DNA of 64,000 nt from the NCBI GenBank assembly GCA_023388935.1, contig JAEWFG010000370.1, forward strand, positions 34,804 through 98,803. The letters are read 5' to 3'. How positions within the stretch are numbered: position 1 is the first letter of the stretch; each line of letters opens with the position of its first letter. The position numbers and the translations under genes are program-made. This DNA is from Pseudomonadota bacterium. GTDB lineage: Bacteria > Pseudomonadota > Alphaproteobacteria > Rhizobiales > Xanthobacteraceae. Under the pieces are notes generated by a model. That model was not told the DNA's origin and did not search any database. It worked only from the letters and a program-made list of their open reading frames with translations. Positions 17,603 to 25,453 of the stretch are shown one piece after another.

Positions 17603-18853
17603 ATGAAGGCGATTATCATCGGTGGCGGCATCGGTGGTCTCACCACGGCATTGATGCTGCGGGCCCGCGGCCTGGCTTGCGAGATATTCGAGCAGTCCGA
17701 TACTATCCGCGAGCTCGGCGTCGGCATCAACACGCTGCCGCATGCCATGCGTGAGCTCGCAGGCCTCGGTCTGTTGCAGAAGCTCGATGACGTCGCGATC
17801 CGCACCGACCAGCTCTATTACCTCAACCGCCACGGCCAGGAGGTCTGGCGCGAAGCTCGCGGCATCGACGCCGGTCACGACGTGCCGCAATTCTCGATCC
17901 ATCGCGGACGGCTTCAAGGCGTCATCCATCACGCCGTCGAGGAGCGGCTCGGGCCGGAAGCAATTCACACCGGCTGCCGGCTCGGTGCGTTCACGCAGGA
18001 CGAGGGTGGCGTCACGGCCTACTTCTTCGATCGTTCGGGCGCGCACAACCATACCGCGCGCGGCGATATTCTGATCGGCGCCGACGGCATTCATTCACGC
18101 GTGCGCGAGACCCTGTTCCCGAACGAGGGGCCGCCTTGCTGGAACGGCCTGATGTTATGGCGCGGTGCGCGCGACTGGCCGTTGTTCCTCACCGGCAGGT
18201 CGATGATCGTGGCCGGCGGCCTCAATGCCAAGGTGGTGATTTATCCGATCGGGGAGGGATCGAGCCCGGCAAGCCGTCTTACCAACTGGGCGGTGCTTGT
18301 GAAGGTCGGCGAGGGCAATGCGCCGCCGCCGCGGAAGGAGGATTGGTCGCGGCCCGGCCGTCGCGAGGAGCTGATGCCACATGTTGCGCGCTTCTCGGTG
18401 CCCTATGTCGACGTAAAAAGCCTGATCGCCGCGACGCCTGAATTCTACGAATATCCGACCTGCGACCGCGATCCCTTGCCCTATTGGTCGTCCGGGCGCG
18501 TCACGCTGCTCGGCGATGCCGCGCATCCCATGTATCCGGTCGGCTCGAACGGAGCTTCGCAGGCGATCCTCGATGCCCGCTGCCTTGCGGACACGCTGGT
18601 GCGCGCCGAGCATCCGCGCCAAGCCTTGGTCGAATATGAGAAGAAGCGCCTGCCGATGACGGCAGATATCGTCCGCTCCAACCGCCGTGGCGGCCCCGAG
18701 GGCGTTATTGATGCCGTCGAGCAGCTTGCGCCCGATGGCTTCGACAACGTCGACAATGTCCTGAGCTATTCCCAGCGCGAGGCGATCGTGCGTGGCTATG
18801 CGACCAAGGCCGGCTTCGCCGCAGTGCCGGGACTCGCGGCGGTGCGCGCCTAA
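17603..18853 (+). CDS. FAD-dependent monooxygenase (salicylate/3-hydroxybenzoate hydroxylase-like)
   Basis: A 416-residue class A flavin monooxygenase. It has the dinucleotide motif GGGIGGLTTALML at the N-terminus, GADGIHSRVR in the middle and the FAD-ribityl motif GDAAHPMYPVGSNGASQAI near residue 300. Such enzymes hydroxylate phenolic rings with NAD(P)H and oxygen. ATG 17603 has GGAG eight bases upstream; a longer frame from 17534 has no support. It follows the fused monooxygenase by 55 bases in the same operon and may prepare or bypass the aromatic substrate. It converges with the cupin gene, eight bases away. Confidence 0.87.
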   Translation: MKAIIIGGGIGGLTTALMLRARGLACEIFEQSDTIRELGVGINTLPHAMRELAGLGLLQKLDDVAIRTDQLYYLNRHGQEVWREARGIDAGHDVPQFSIHRGRLQGVIHHAVEERLGPEAIHTGCRLGAFTQDEGGVTAYFFDRSGAHNHTARGDILIGADGIHSRVRETLFPNEGPPCWNGLMLWRGARDWPLFLTGRSMIVAGGLNAKVVIYPIGEGSSPASRLTNWAVLVKVGEGNAPPPRKEDWSRPGRREELMPHVARFSVPYVDVKSLIAATPEFYEYPTCDRDPLPYWSSGRVTLLGDAAHPMYPVGSNGASQAILDARCLADTLVRAEHPRQALVEYEKKRLPMTADIVRSNRRGGPEGVIDAVEQLAPDGFDNVDNVLSYSQREAIVRGYATKAGFAAVPGLAAVRA

Positions 18854-18861
18854 AACAGCTG

Positions 18862-19317
18862 CTAGCCGCCGGGAGGCGGCGGCAGGAAGTGGATGTTGAA
18901 CTCGGCGGCCAATGCCACCACGTCCTCCGGCTTCTGTTCCTTCATGTTGTGAAGGCCCCAGAACAGGTCGAACAGCTTGCGGCTCGGCGCGACCCAGAAC
19001 AGCACTTTCGCGGTCTGCTCCGATTTGTTGAAGATGCCGTGCGGCACGCCCATGCCGAGCCTGATCAAATCGCCTGCGGTTGCCTGCGACTCGGAATTGC
19101 CGAGCATGAAATCGAGCTTGCCTTCCAACATGTAGAGATACTCATCCTGGTCGGGATGGATGTGCGGCGGCACGAACGTGCCCGGCGGCAATGTCGCGTG
19201 CCAGGAGAAGCTGTTTTCGGCGTAGCTCTTCGGCACATAGGTCTGGCCGAGGATATTCCAGGAAATACCCTGGATCCCCTCATTGGCCCGGGTGATGCCG
19301 GTGATTTCGCTCTTCAT
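18862..19317 (-). CDS. cupin domain-containing protein
   Basis: A 151-residue single-cupin protein. Motif 1 is PPHIHPDQDEYLYMLEG, with the His-His-Glu metal ligands, and motif 2 ends GVPHGIFN with the fourth ligand. Small cupins of this kind act as metal-dependent dioxygenases, isomerases or regulators. It sits 27 bases behind the binding-protein gene and is probably co-transcribed with it. The C-terminal run PPPPGG is encoded by a GC-rich hairpin that could also serve as a terminator for both converging operons. Confidence 0.85.
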   Translation of the reverse strand: MKSEITGITRANEGIQGISWNILGQTYVPKSYAENSFSWHATLPPGTFVPPHIHPDQDEYLYMLEGKLDFMLGNSESQATAGDLIRLGMGVPHGIFNKSEQTAKVLFWVAPSRKLFDLFWGLHNMKEQKPEDVVALAAEFNIHFLPPPPGG

Positions 19318-19344
19318 TGCAGTCCTCCCGTAACGCGATGCGGC

Positions 19345-20517
19345 TTAGTTTGCCTTGCAGTCCTTGGCATAGCGGTCGCCGTAGTTCTCAAAAACTTTCT
19401 GGACGATCTCGGTCTGGAATTTGCCGTCAGGACGCTTGGCGACCTTGGTCAGGTAAAAGTCCTGGATTGGATAGCCGTTGGCGTTGAACTTGAAGGCGCC
19501 GCGCAGCGAAGTGAAGTCGGCCTTCTTCAGGGCAGCCGCGACCGCATCCTTGTTGGAGAGATCGCCCTTCACGGCCTTGACGGCGCTGTCGATCAGCATT
19601 GCGGCGTCATACGCCTGGAAGGCGTAGGTGCCGGGCACGCTGTTGTAGGCGGCCTCGTAGGCGGCAACGAACTTCTTGTTCTGGGGATTGTCGAGATTGG
19701 GCGCCCAGTTCGCGCCGCCGAACATGCCGACCGCGGCGTCCTGCTGTGCCGGCAGGGTCGATTCATCCACCGTGAAAGCCGAGAGCACCGGAATGGTGTC
19801 GGCGAGGCCGGCCTGCTTATATTGCTTGACGAGATTGACGCCGAGGCCGCCCGGCATGAACGTGAAGAGCGCATCGGGCTTCTGGGACGAAATCTTGGAA
19901 AGCTCCGGCTGGAAATCCAGCGTATTCAGCGGCATGTAGGACTCTTCGACAATCTCGCCCTTGTAGTCGAGCTTGAAGCCCACCACCGAATCCTTGCCGG
20001 CCTGATAGTTCGGCACCATCAGGTACATGCGCTTGTAGCCGCGATCCTGCGCGACCTTGCCGAGGATCTCGTGCACCTGATCGTTCTGATACGACGTCAC
20101 GTAGAAGAACGGGTTGCAGTCCTTGCCGGCAAAAGTCGACGGGCCGGCATTGGGGCTGATCAGGAACACCTTCGATTCCGTGACGGGCCGATGGATCGCC
20201 TGCAGAATGTTGGAGAAGATCGGGCCGACGACGAAGTCGACCTTGTCGCGCTCAAGGAAGCCTTTGACCTTCGTCACCGCCGCGTCCGGCTTCAGCTCGT
20301 CATCGGCAACGATCACCTCGACGTCGCGGCCGCCCATCTTGCCGCCGAGGTCCTTGACCGCGAGCGCAAAGCCGTCGCGGACCTGTTGGCCGAGCGCCGC
20401 GGCGGGACCAGACAGGGTCACGATCACACCCAGCTTGATCTTCTCCTGGGAGAGAGCAGGGTTCACCGCGGTGCCGAGCAGCAGGGCGGCGACAGCGAAG
20501 GTCCATTGCGTCTTCAT
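19345..20517 (-). CDS. ABC transporter substrate-binding protein, branched-chain amino acid (LivK) type
   Basis: A 390-residue periplasmic binding protein of the LivK/type I fold. A signal peptide covers about residues 1-23 (cleavage after ALS before QEKIKLG); KLGVIVTLSGPAAALGQQV is the family N-terminal signature. In aromatic-degrading rhizobiales such proteins often bind aromatic acids. No LivHMGF partner genes are in the window, so it must use a channel encoded elsewhere. The ATG at 20517 is preceded by GGGGGA; the longer frame to 20652 is rejected because it would bury the signal peptide. Confidence 0.87.
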   Translation of the reverse strand: MKTQWTFAVAALLLGTAVNPALSQEKIKLGVIVTLSGPAAALGQQVRDGFALAVKDLGGKMGGRDVEVIVADDELKPDAAVTKVKGFLERDKVDFVVGPIFSNILQAIHRPVTESKVFLISPNAGPSTFAGKDCNPFFYVTSYQNDQVHEILGKVAQDRGYKRMYLMVPNYQAGKDSVVGFKLDYKGEIVEESYMPLNTLDFQPELSKISSQKPDALFTFMPGGLGVNLVKQYKQAGLADTIPVLSAFTVDESTLPAQQDAAVGMFGGANWAPNLDNPQNKKFVAAYEAAYNSVPGTYAFQAYDAAMLIDSAVKAVKGDLSNKDAVAAALKKADFTSLRGAFKFNANGYPIQDFYLTKVAKRPDGKFQTEIVQKVFENYGDRYAKDCKAN

Positions 20518-20660
20518 GATCCGTCCCCCTGACGATCGGGCTTGCGCTGCAAGCCGCGTACACCAGTCCAAGCTTATGCCGATGATGGCTGCCGCGGCAA
20601 GCAAAGCTCGAGGCGTCGTCATCCCGCGGGCGGCTGCGCATGCAAGCGGCACGCCAATTA

Positions 20661-20674
20661 TTTGAAGCCTAAAG
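20661..20674. promoter_or_regulatory. MarR-type operator candidate, before the LivK-type gene
   Basis: TTTGA-AGCC-TAAAG matches the shared palindrome. It lies in the 250-base divergent region between the binding protein (start 20517) and the MarR gene (start 20768), 144 bases from the former. Confidence 0.5.
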
Positions 20675-20728
20675 AAACTACCGGGGGTCCATTGATGCAG
20701 CTTTGGACTTGCGGCCGACGCGAATTTA

Positions 20729-20742
20729 TTTGAAGCTCAAAA
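20729..20742. promoter_or_regulatory. MarR-type operator candidate, before the MarR gene itself
   Basis: TTTGA-AGCT-CAAAA matches the shared palindrome. It ends 25 bases before the MarR start, a position that fits autorepression. Confidence 0.55.
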
Positions 20743-20767
20743 TGTTAGGGAATCCGGGCCGGCGCTG

Positions 20768-21286
20768 ATGCCGGCCGTCAGTGACTGCATCAAGATGCTC
20801 GATTCCGAGACCAAGGCCGTCGAAACTCCGGAAGACCATGCCGAAGAGCTTCGGCTGTGGCTGCGCCTCTTGACCTGCACGACGCTGATCGAAGGTGAGG
20901 TCCGCGGCCGGCTGCGGCAGCGGTTCGACGTCACGCTGCCCCGCTTCGATCTGATGGCGCAGCTCGACAAGGCGCCTGACGGCATGACTCTGTCCGACGT
21001 CTCCAAACGCATGATGGTGTCTAACGGCAACGTCACGGGCCTCGTCGAGCGGCTGGTGGAATCCGGCCATCTCGACCGGCGCACTTCGGAGACGGACCGT
21101 CGCGTCCAGGTCATCCGCCTCACAAAACTCGGGCGCGCCGAGTTTCGCAGAATGGCCGCGGAACACGAGACCTGGATCGCCGATCTCTTCGCCGACCTGA
21201 CGCCGAAGGATGTGCGCGAGCTGATGCGGCTCCTCGCCAAGACCAAGGCGTCGGCGCAGAAATCGGCTGCGCGCCGCCGGCCTTAA
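20768..21286 (+). CDS. MarR family transcriptional regulator
   Basis: A 172-residue winged-helix repressor. The helix-turn-helix runs through DGMTLSDVSKRMMVSNGNVTGLVERLV, followed by the wing RRTSETDRRVQVIRLT, and helices at both ends make the dimer. It stands between the binding-protein operon and the CoA ligase. Because copies of one palindrome occur at its own promoter and at every transcription unit of this block, it is the likely local repressor, released by an aromatic CoA thioester or acid. That ligand is inference from aromatic-acid MarR relatives. Confidence 0.88.
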   Translation: MPAVSDCIKMLDSETKAVETPEDHAEELRLWLRLLTCTTLIEGEVRGRLRQRFDVTLPRFDLMAQLDKAPDGMTLSDVSKRMMVSNGNVTGLVERLVESGHLDRRTSETDRRVQVIRLTKLGRAEFRRMAAEHETWIADLFADLTPKDVRELMRLLAKTKASAQKSAARRRP

Positions 21287-21371
21287 GTCCGCCGGCGGGG
21301 TCGCCGCTCAGTCCCACTTTGCCGCAGGAAAAAAGCACGGGATGCTCAAAATCCGCTATTGCGCCGAATTG

Positions 21372-21385
21372 TTTTAAGCCTAAAA
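21372..21385. promoter_or_regulatory. MarR-type operator candidate, before the aromatic CoA ligase
   Basis: TTTTA-AGCC-TAAAA is a perfect five-base-arm palindrome. It lies 51 bases before the ligase ATG at 21437 and is the closest match to the consensus of the six copies. Confidence 0.6.
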
Positions 21386-21436
21386 TGTTTTCCAGATAGA
21401 GCTGCCGGGTGCTTTCCATGCTGAAAGGAGCGTGCG

Positions 21437-23128
21437 ATGGCCGACGCCGCCAAGGTTCAAGTGTCGAGCTCGGGTGACGGCAATACTGCGACGGCCCATG
21501 TCGATACGTTCGCGCGGCAGCATTTGCCGCCACCGGAGCTCTGGCCCGAGTTCATCTTCACGCGGCCGGAGCTGCACTATCCGCCGCGATTGAATTGCGT
21601 CAGCTATTTTCTCGATCGCTGGGTCGATCAGGGGCACGGCGACGCGCCTTGCGTCATCAGTCCCGCCGTGAGCTACACCTATCGCGAGTTGCAGGCGCTC
21701 GTGAACCGCATCGCCAATGTGCTGGTCGGCAAGTTCGGTCTCGTCACCGGCGAACGCGTGCTGCTGCGCTCGGCCAACAACCCGATGATGGTCGCGATCT
21801 ATCTCGCAGTGATCAAGGCCGGCGGCATCGTCGTTGCGACCATGCCGTTGCTGCGCGCCAAGGAGCTGTCCTATCCAATTCAGAAAGCGGAGATCACGCT
21901 GGCGCTCTGCGACGGAAAACTCTCCGAGGAAATGGAGAAGGCGAAAGCCTCGGCGCCCGGTGTCACGCGCGTGGTATATTGGGGCAATGGTGCGGGCGAT
22001 GCGCTCGAGGCGCTCATCGCGGATGCGAGCCCGGAGTTCAAAGCGGTCGATACCGCCTCCGACGACATCTGCCTGATCGCTTTCACGTCGGGCACGACCG
22101 GCGATCCCAAGGGCACCATGCATTTCCACAAGGATATGCTGGCGGTCTGCGACAGCTATGCGCGCAACGTCTTGCGCGCCGAGCAGAAGGATCGCTTCGT
22201 GGGCTCGGCACCGCTTGCCTTCACCTTCGGTTTCGGCGGCGTGCTGTTTCCCATGCATATCGGCGCCTCCTTCGTCGTTCTGGAGAAAACGACGCCGGAC
22301 GACATCCTGTCGGCGATCGAGCAATACAAGACGACTGTTTGCTTCACGGCGCCGACGGCGTATCGCGCCATGGTCGGCAAGCTTCCGGGGCGTGACATTT
22401 CCTCGCTACGCAAATGCGTCTCTGCCGGCGAGACCCTTCCCAAACCCACATTCGACGCCTGGCTCAAGGCCACCGGCATCAAGCTGATGGACGGCATCGG
22501 CTCGACCGAGATGCTGCACATCTTCATCAGCGCAACCGAGGACGAGATCCGCCCCGGCGCGACAGGAAAGCCCGTACCTGGCTATGAGGCGAAGATCGTC
22601 GACGACGCCGGCAATGACGTGCCACCGGGCACGATGGGGCGGCTCGCTGTGCGCGGGCCGACTGGCTGCCGCTATCTAGCCGACGAACGACAGCGCAAAT
22701 ATGTCCAGAACGGCTGGAACATCACCGGCGACATCTATCTGATGGATAGCGACGGCTATTTCTGGTATCAGTCGCGCTCCGACGACATGATCGTGTCATC
22801 CGGGTACAACATTGCCTGCACGGATGTCGAGGCGGCGCTGCTGACACATGCGGCCGTCGCCGAGTGCGGTGTCGTCGGCGCCCCGGACGAGGCGCGCGGG
22901 ATGATCGTGAAGGCCTATATCATTGCCGCTCCCGGCGCAAAGCCGGACGCTCAGCTCGCGGCCGAACTGCAGGAGCATGTCAAGCGCGAGATCGCGCCGT
23001 ACAAATATCCGCGCGCGATCGAGTTTGTGACGCAGTTGCCGAAGACCGAGACCGGCAAGTTGAAGCGCTTTGCCTTGCGGCAACTGGCGCAGGCCGCGGC
23101 GACGTCCTCGGGCGTCGCGGCAGAATGA
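21437..23128 (+). CDS. benzoate-CoA ligase family enzyme (2-aminobenzoate-CoA ligase-like)
   Basis: A 563-residue AMP-forming aryl-CoA ligase. AFTSGTTGDPKGTMHF is the P-loop, GIGSTEMLHIFIS and WNITGDIYLMDSDGYFWYQSRSDDM are the core motifs, and the catalytic lysine is in TETGKLKRFALRQ at the C-terminus. The protein belongs to the benzoate-CoA ligase branch; adjacency to a 2-aminobenzoyl-CoA-type monooxygenase/reductase favours 2-aminobenzoate (anthranilate) as substrate. AAAGGAG precedes the ATG by seven bases, and RidA follows 15 bases downstream. The substrate call is inference; the ligase family is clear. Confidence 0.87.
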   Translation: MADAAKVQVSSSGDGNTATAHVDTFARQHLPPPELWPEFIFTRPELHYPPRLNCVSYFLDRWVDQGHGDAPCVISPAVSYTYRELQALVNRIANVLVGKFGLVTGERVLLRSANNPMMVAIYLAVIKAGGIVVATMPLLRAKELSYPIQKAEITLALCDGKLSEEMEKAKASAPGVTRVVYWGNGAGDALEALIADASPEFKAVDTASDDICLIAFTSGTTGDPKGTMHFHKDMLAVCDSYARNVLRAEQKDRFVGSAPLAFTFGFGGVLFPMHIGASFVVLEKTTPDDILSAIEQYKTTVCFTAPTAYRAMVGKLPGRDISSLRKCVSAGETLPKPTFDAWLKATGIKLMDGIGSTEMLHIFISATEDEIRPGATGKPVPGYEAKIVDDAGNDVPPGTMGRLAVRGPTGCRYLADERQRKYVQNGWNITGDIYLMDSDGYFWYQSRSDDMIVSSGYNIACTDVEAALLTHAAVAECGVVGAPDEARGMIVKAYIIAAPGAKPDAQLAAELQEHVKREIAPYKYPRAIEFVTQLPKTETGKLKRFALRQLAQAAATSSGVAAE

Positions 23129-23143
23129 GAGAAGGATAGAGAA

Positions 23144-23608
23144 TTGACCGTGACGACGCCGAAAGGCCCGCAGCTTGCGGTGCTGCCGACCGCAGCTGAG
23201 GATGACACCCGTCCCAGGGCGCAGGTCCTCCAGCCGTCGGGCTGGCCGATGCCGAAGGGCTATGCGAACGGCATGGCCGCAGACGGCCGCATCGTCGTCA
23301 CGGGCGGTGTGATCGGCTGGGATACCGAAGAGCGTCTCGCGGACACCTTTATCGCGCAGGTACGCCAGACCCTGAGCAACATCGCCGCGATACTGGCCGA
23401 GGCCGGCGCCGGGCCCGAGCACCTCGTGCGCCTGACCTGGTACGTTGTCGACATGGACGAATACCTGGCGAACCTGAAAGAGCTGAGCAAGATTTACCGT
23501 GCAATCTTCGGCGCGCACTATCCTGCGATGGCGCTGGTTCAGGTCGTCCGCCTCGTGGAGAAGGCGGCGCGCGTCGAAATCGAGGCCACCGCCGTCATTC
23601 CCCGCTGA
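23144..23608 (+). CDS. RidA family protein (enamine/imine deaminase)
   Basis: A 154-residue RidA/YjgF-type protein, slightly longer than the usual 130 because of an N-terminal extension. The conserved arginine of the active site is in AARVEIEATAVI. Members hydrolyse enamines or imines to ketones and ammonia. Reduction of 2-aminobenzoyl-CoA by the fused enzyme would yield an enamine-type ring, so a RidA here could release the ammonia. This link is inference from the chemistry. The start is TTG 23144 after GAAGGA; GTG 23150 is an alternative. Confidence 0.85.
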   Translation: MTVTTPKGPQLAVLPTAAEDDTRPRAQVLQPSGWPMPKGYANGMAADGRIVVTGGVIGWDTEERLADTFIAQVRQTLSNIAAILAEAGAGPEHLVRLTWYVVDMDEYLANLKELSKIYRAIFGAHYPAMALVQVVRLVEKAARVEIEATAVIPR

Positions 23609-23626
23609 ACCGCGTTCGGCTCGCGC

Positions 23627-24355
23627 TCAGCTCGCCTTGGCAAGATCGTCGTCCTCGGGCGAGTTCAGATAGACGCCCGACATGGTGTCGACCCAGCACA
23701 GATGGTCGTGCACCTTCTTCACGCCCTCGACATTCTCCGCTGCGACGACCGCGGCCTGCCGCGCGCGTTCCTCGGTGATAACGCCGCTGAGATGAACGAT
23801 GCCGTCGCGGACGATGACGTTCAGTCCGAACGGGCACCAGTCGTTCTTCTCCATGGTGTCGATGATGCGGGCGCGAATGTGATCGTCGTCGGCCGTCGGA
23901 TCCGGTACCTCGCGGGCAAGGCCCGCGACCGCCTGCAACAGATTGGCGCGCGAGACGATGCCAACGATCTTGTCGCCGCGCACCACCGGCAAGCGCTTGA
24001 CGTTGTTCCGTTCCATGAGGTCGACGATCTCGGCGAGCGCCGTATCCTCGGTGATGGTTACGGGCGAGGCGGTCATCACTTCCGAAACCTTGCGGCCGTG
24101 CTCGTGGACGAAGTCGCTGGCCGATTTACCCGGGCCGAGGATGAACCCCAGCCAGCGGCCGCGCTTGCGCCCGGTGCCGATTTCGCTGCGGCGAATAAAG
24201 TCGCCTTCCGAGACCACGCCAACGAGCTTTCCGGCATCGTCGATCACGGTGAGGCCGCTGACGTGCCGCTTCAGCATGATGTTCGCAGCCTCGACGATGC
24301 TGGTGTCGGGGGTAACGGAGATGACCGATCGGGTCATGATCTGGTGGGCGCGCAT
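23627..24355 (-). CDS. CBS-CBS-BON domain protein
   Basis: A 242-residue protein with two CBS domains (about residues 1-60 and 85-145) and a C-terminal BON domain (about 155-230, INVIV-type strand then GIVHLSGVI). CBS pairs usually bind adenosine nucleotides and BON domains bind membranes or phospholipids. ATG 24355 has GGAG seven bases upstream; a GTG at 24376 is less likely. An FNR-like box (24423-24436) lies 68 bases upstream, so expression under low oxygen is expected. It converges with RidA. Confidence 0.87.
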   Translation of the reverse strand: MRAHQIMTRSVISVTPDTSIVEAANIMLKRHVSGLTVIDDAGKLVGVVSEGDFIRRSEIGTGRKRGRWLGFILGPGKSASDFVHEHGRKVSEVMTASPVTITEDTALAEIVDLMERNNVKRLPVVRGDKIVGIVSRANLLQAVAGLAREVPDPTADDDHIRARIIDTMEKNDWCPFGLNVIVRDGIVHLSGVITEERARQAAVVAAENVEGVKKVHDHLCWVDTMSGVYLNSPEDDDLAKAS

Positions 24356-24422
24356 GGGAGAGCTCCGCAGGTTCACACAAAATTCGATGTGCTGAAGCTT
24401 AGGTCAGCGGTACAGGCTGGAT

Positions 24423-24436
24423 TTGACCCAAGTCAA
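24423..24436. promoter_or_regulatory. FNR/FixK-type box before the CBS-BON gene
   Basis: TTGAC-CCAA-GTCAA is a perfect palindrome of the FNR/FixK form. It lies 68 bases upstream of ATG 24355. Confidence 0.6.
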
Positions 24437-24453
24437 GCGGCACGGGTGGACGC

Positions 24454-25428
24454 CTAGTCTTTCGGCTCCGCATTCGGTGCGAGATCCGAGGAGCGGAAGG
24501 GTTTGGCCTTGTCCAGTTTCCGGTAGGCTGCCGAGGCGGTTCGCAACAGCTTCTTTTCCCTCTTGCGGTTGAGGAGGCGAATGCCTGTTTCGGGGGCGGC
24601 GCCGTCCAATGACGCAGCCAATGTCTGCGCCCGTGCATCGTCGTTCAATTGTCCGAGGGACTTCTGCGCCTTGCGCAATTGCCTGAGGACGGACTTCTGC
24701 TTTGTCAGTGAGTTGTCGGCGAACAGGTCCTGAAGCGACTCGATCGAATAGGTCAGCCGCTTGTTGAGAATTCGCAGCTTGTGCCGCTTCTCGACGTCGA
24801 GCTTGTGCAGCTTCCGGGCCTTCTTGAGCAGTGTCCTTTCCCATTCGGTCAGTTGGGCCGTCGCGTGGTCAGCAAGCGCACAGTGGCGCAATCTGATGGC
24901 ATCCCTGCCTCGGCGGGTCGACCATGGCCCACTCTCGATCCAGACTGAGGTCTGCTCGACCAGGCGCCGATAGCGCGCGGATTGCAGCGCGCGTGCCAGC
25001 AGGCGGTGGCTTTCGGCGCGTTTCTCGTCCCAGCGCTGGAACTCGGCAATCACGGCAAGCTCGTTGCCGCTCTCGGCGACGACGCGTTCGATCGCCACGT
25101 CGAGGTCTCGAACCATGCCGAGCTGGCTGTTCAGCCATTTCAGTTCGGCCCACACCTGCGGCCGTAGCGCGTCATCGACCATGGGCGAAAAGAAGCGGAT
25201 AGCAGCGCGCAGATGCGTCAGCGCGATCCGGATCTGGTGCAGAGCGTCGGGATCGCCGCCGCAAGTGCCGTCGTGCTGGGCGAGGACGGCGTTGAGGTGA
25301 CGGCGGGCGATGATCCGAAAGGCCGTGTCACAGGCCATGCTGGGGCTCAGGCGGCCGGGCAGGGCATTACGCCTCGCCGCCGGCTTGTCGCGAGCAGTCG
25401 TTGTCGAGGTCGTGGTGGGTCGCGCCAT
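24454..25428 (-). CDS. CHAD domain-containing protein
   Basis: A 324-residue CHAD protein: helical, rich in His, Arg and Lys, with ALHQIRIALTHLRAAIRFFSPMV (the conserved HxxRxxxRRxR-like region) and the second copy around LHKLDVEKRHKLRILNKRLTY. CHAD domains bind polyphosphate. ATG 25428 is chosen; the frame continues to 25572 inside the neighbouring gene. It follows the kinase-fusion gene by 25 bases, so the two are probably co-transcribed. The FNR-like box at 24423 lies past its 3-prime end and belongs to the next gene. Confidence 0.82.
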   Translation of the reverse strand: MARPTTTSTTTARDKPAARRNALPGRLSPSMACDTAFRIIARRHLNAVLAQHDGTCGGDPDALHQIRIALTHLRAAIRFFSPMVDDALRPQVWAELKWLNSQLGMVRDLDVAIERVVAESGNELAVIAEFQRWDEKRAESHRLLARALQSARYRRLVEQTSVWIESGPWSTRRGRDAIRLRHCALADHATAQLTEWERTLLKKARKLHKLDVEKRHKLRILNKRLTYSIESLQDLFADNSLTKQKSVLRQLRKAQKSLGQLNDDARAQTLAASLDGAAPETGIRLLNRKREKKLLRTASAAYRKLDKAKPFRSSDLAPNAEPKD

Positions 25429-25453
25429 CCTAGCCCGCGCCAGTCCGATTGCC

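Noticed and set aside
18863..18885. GC-rich hairpin as terminator
   Set aside because: It lies in the coding end of the cupin gene and lacks a T-run, so it is mentioned only as possible.
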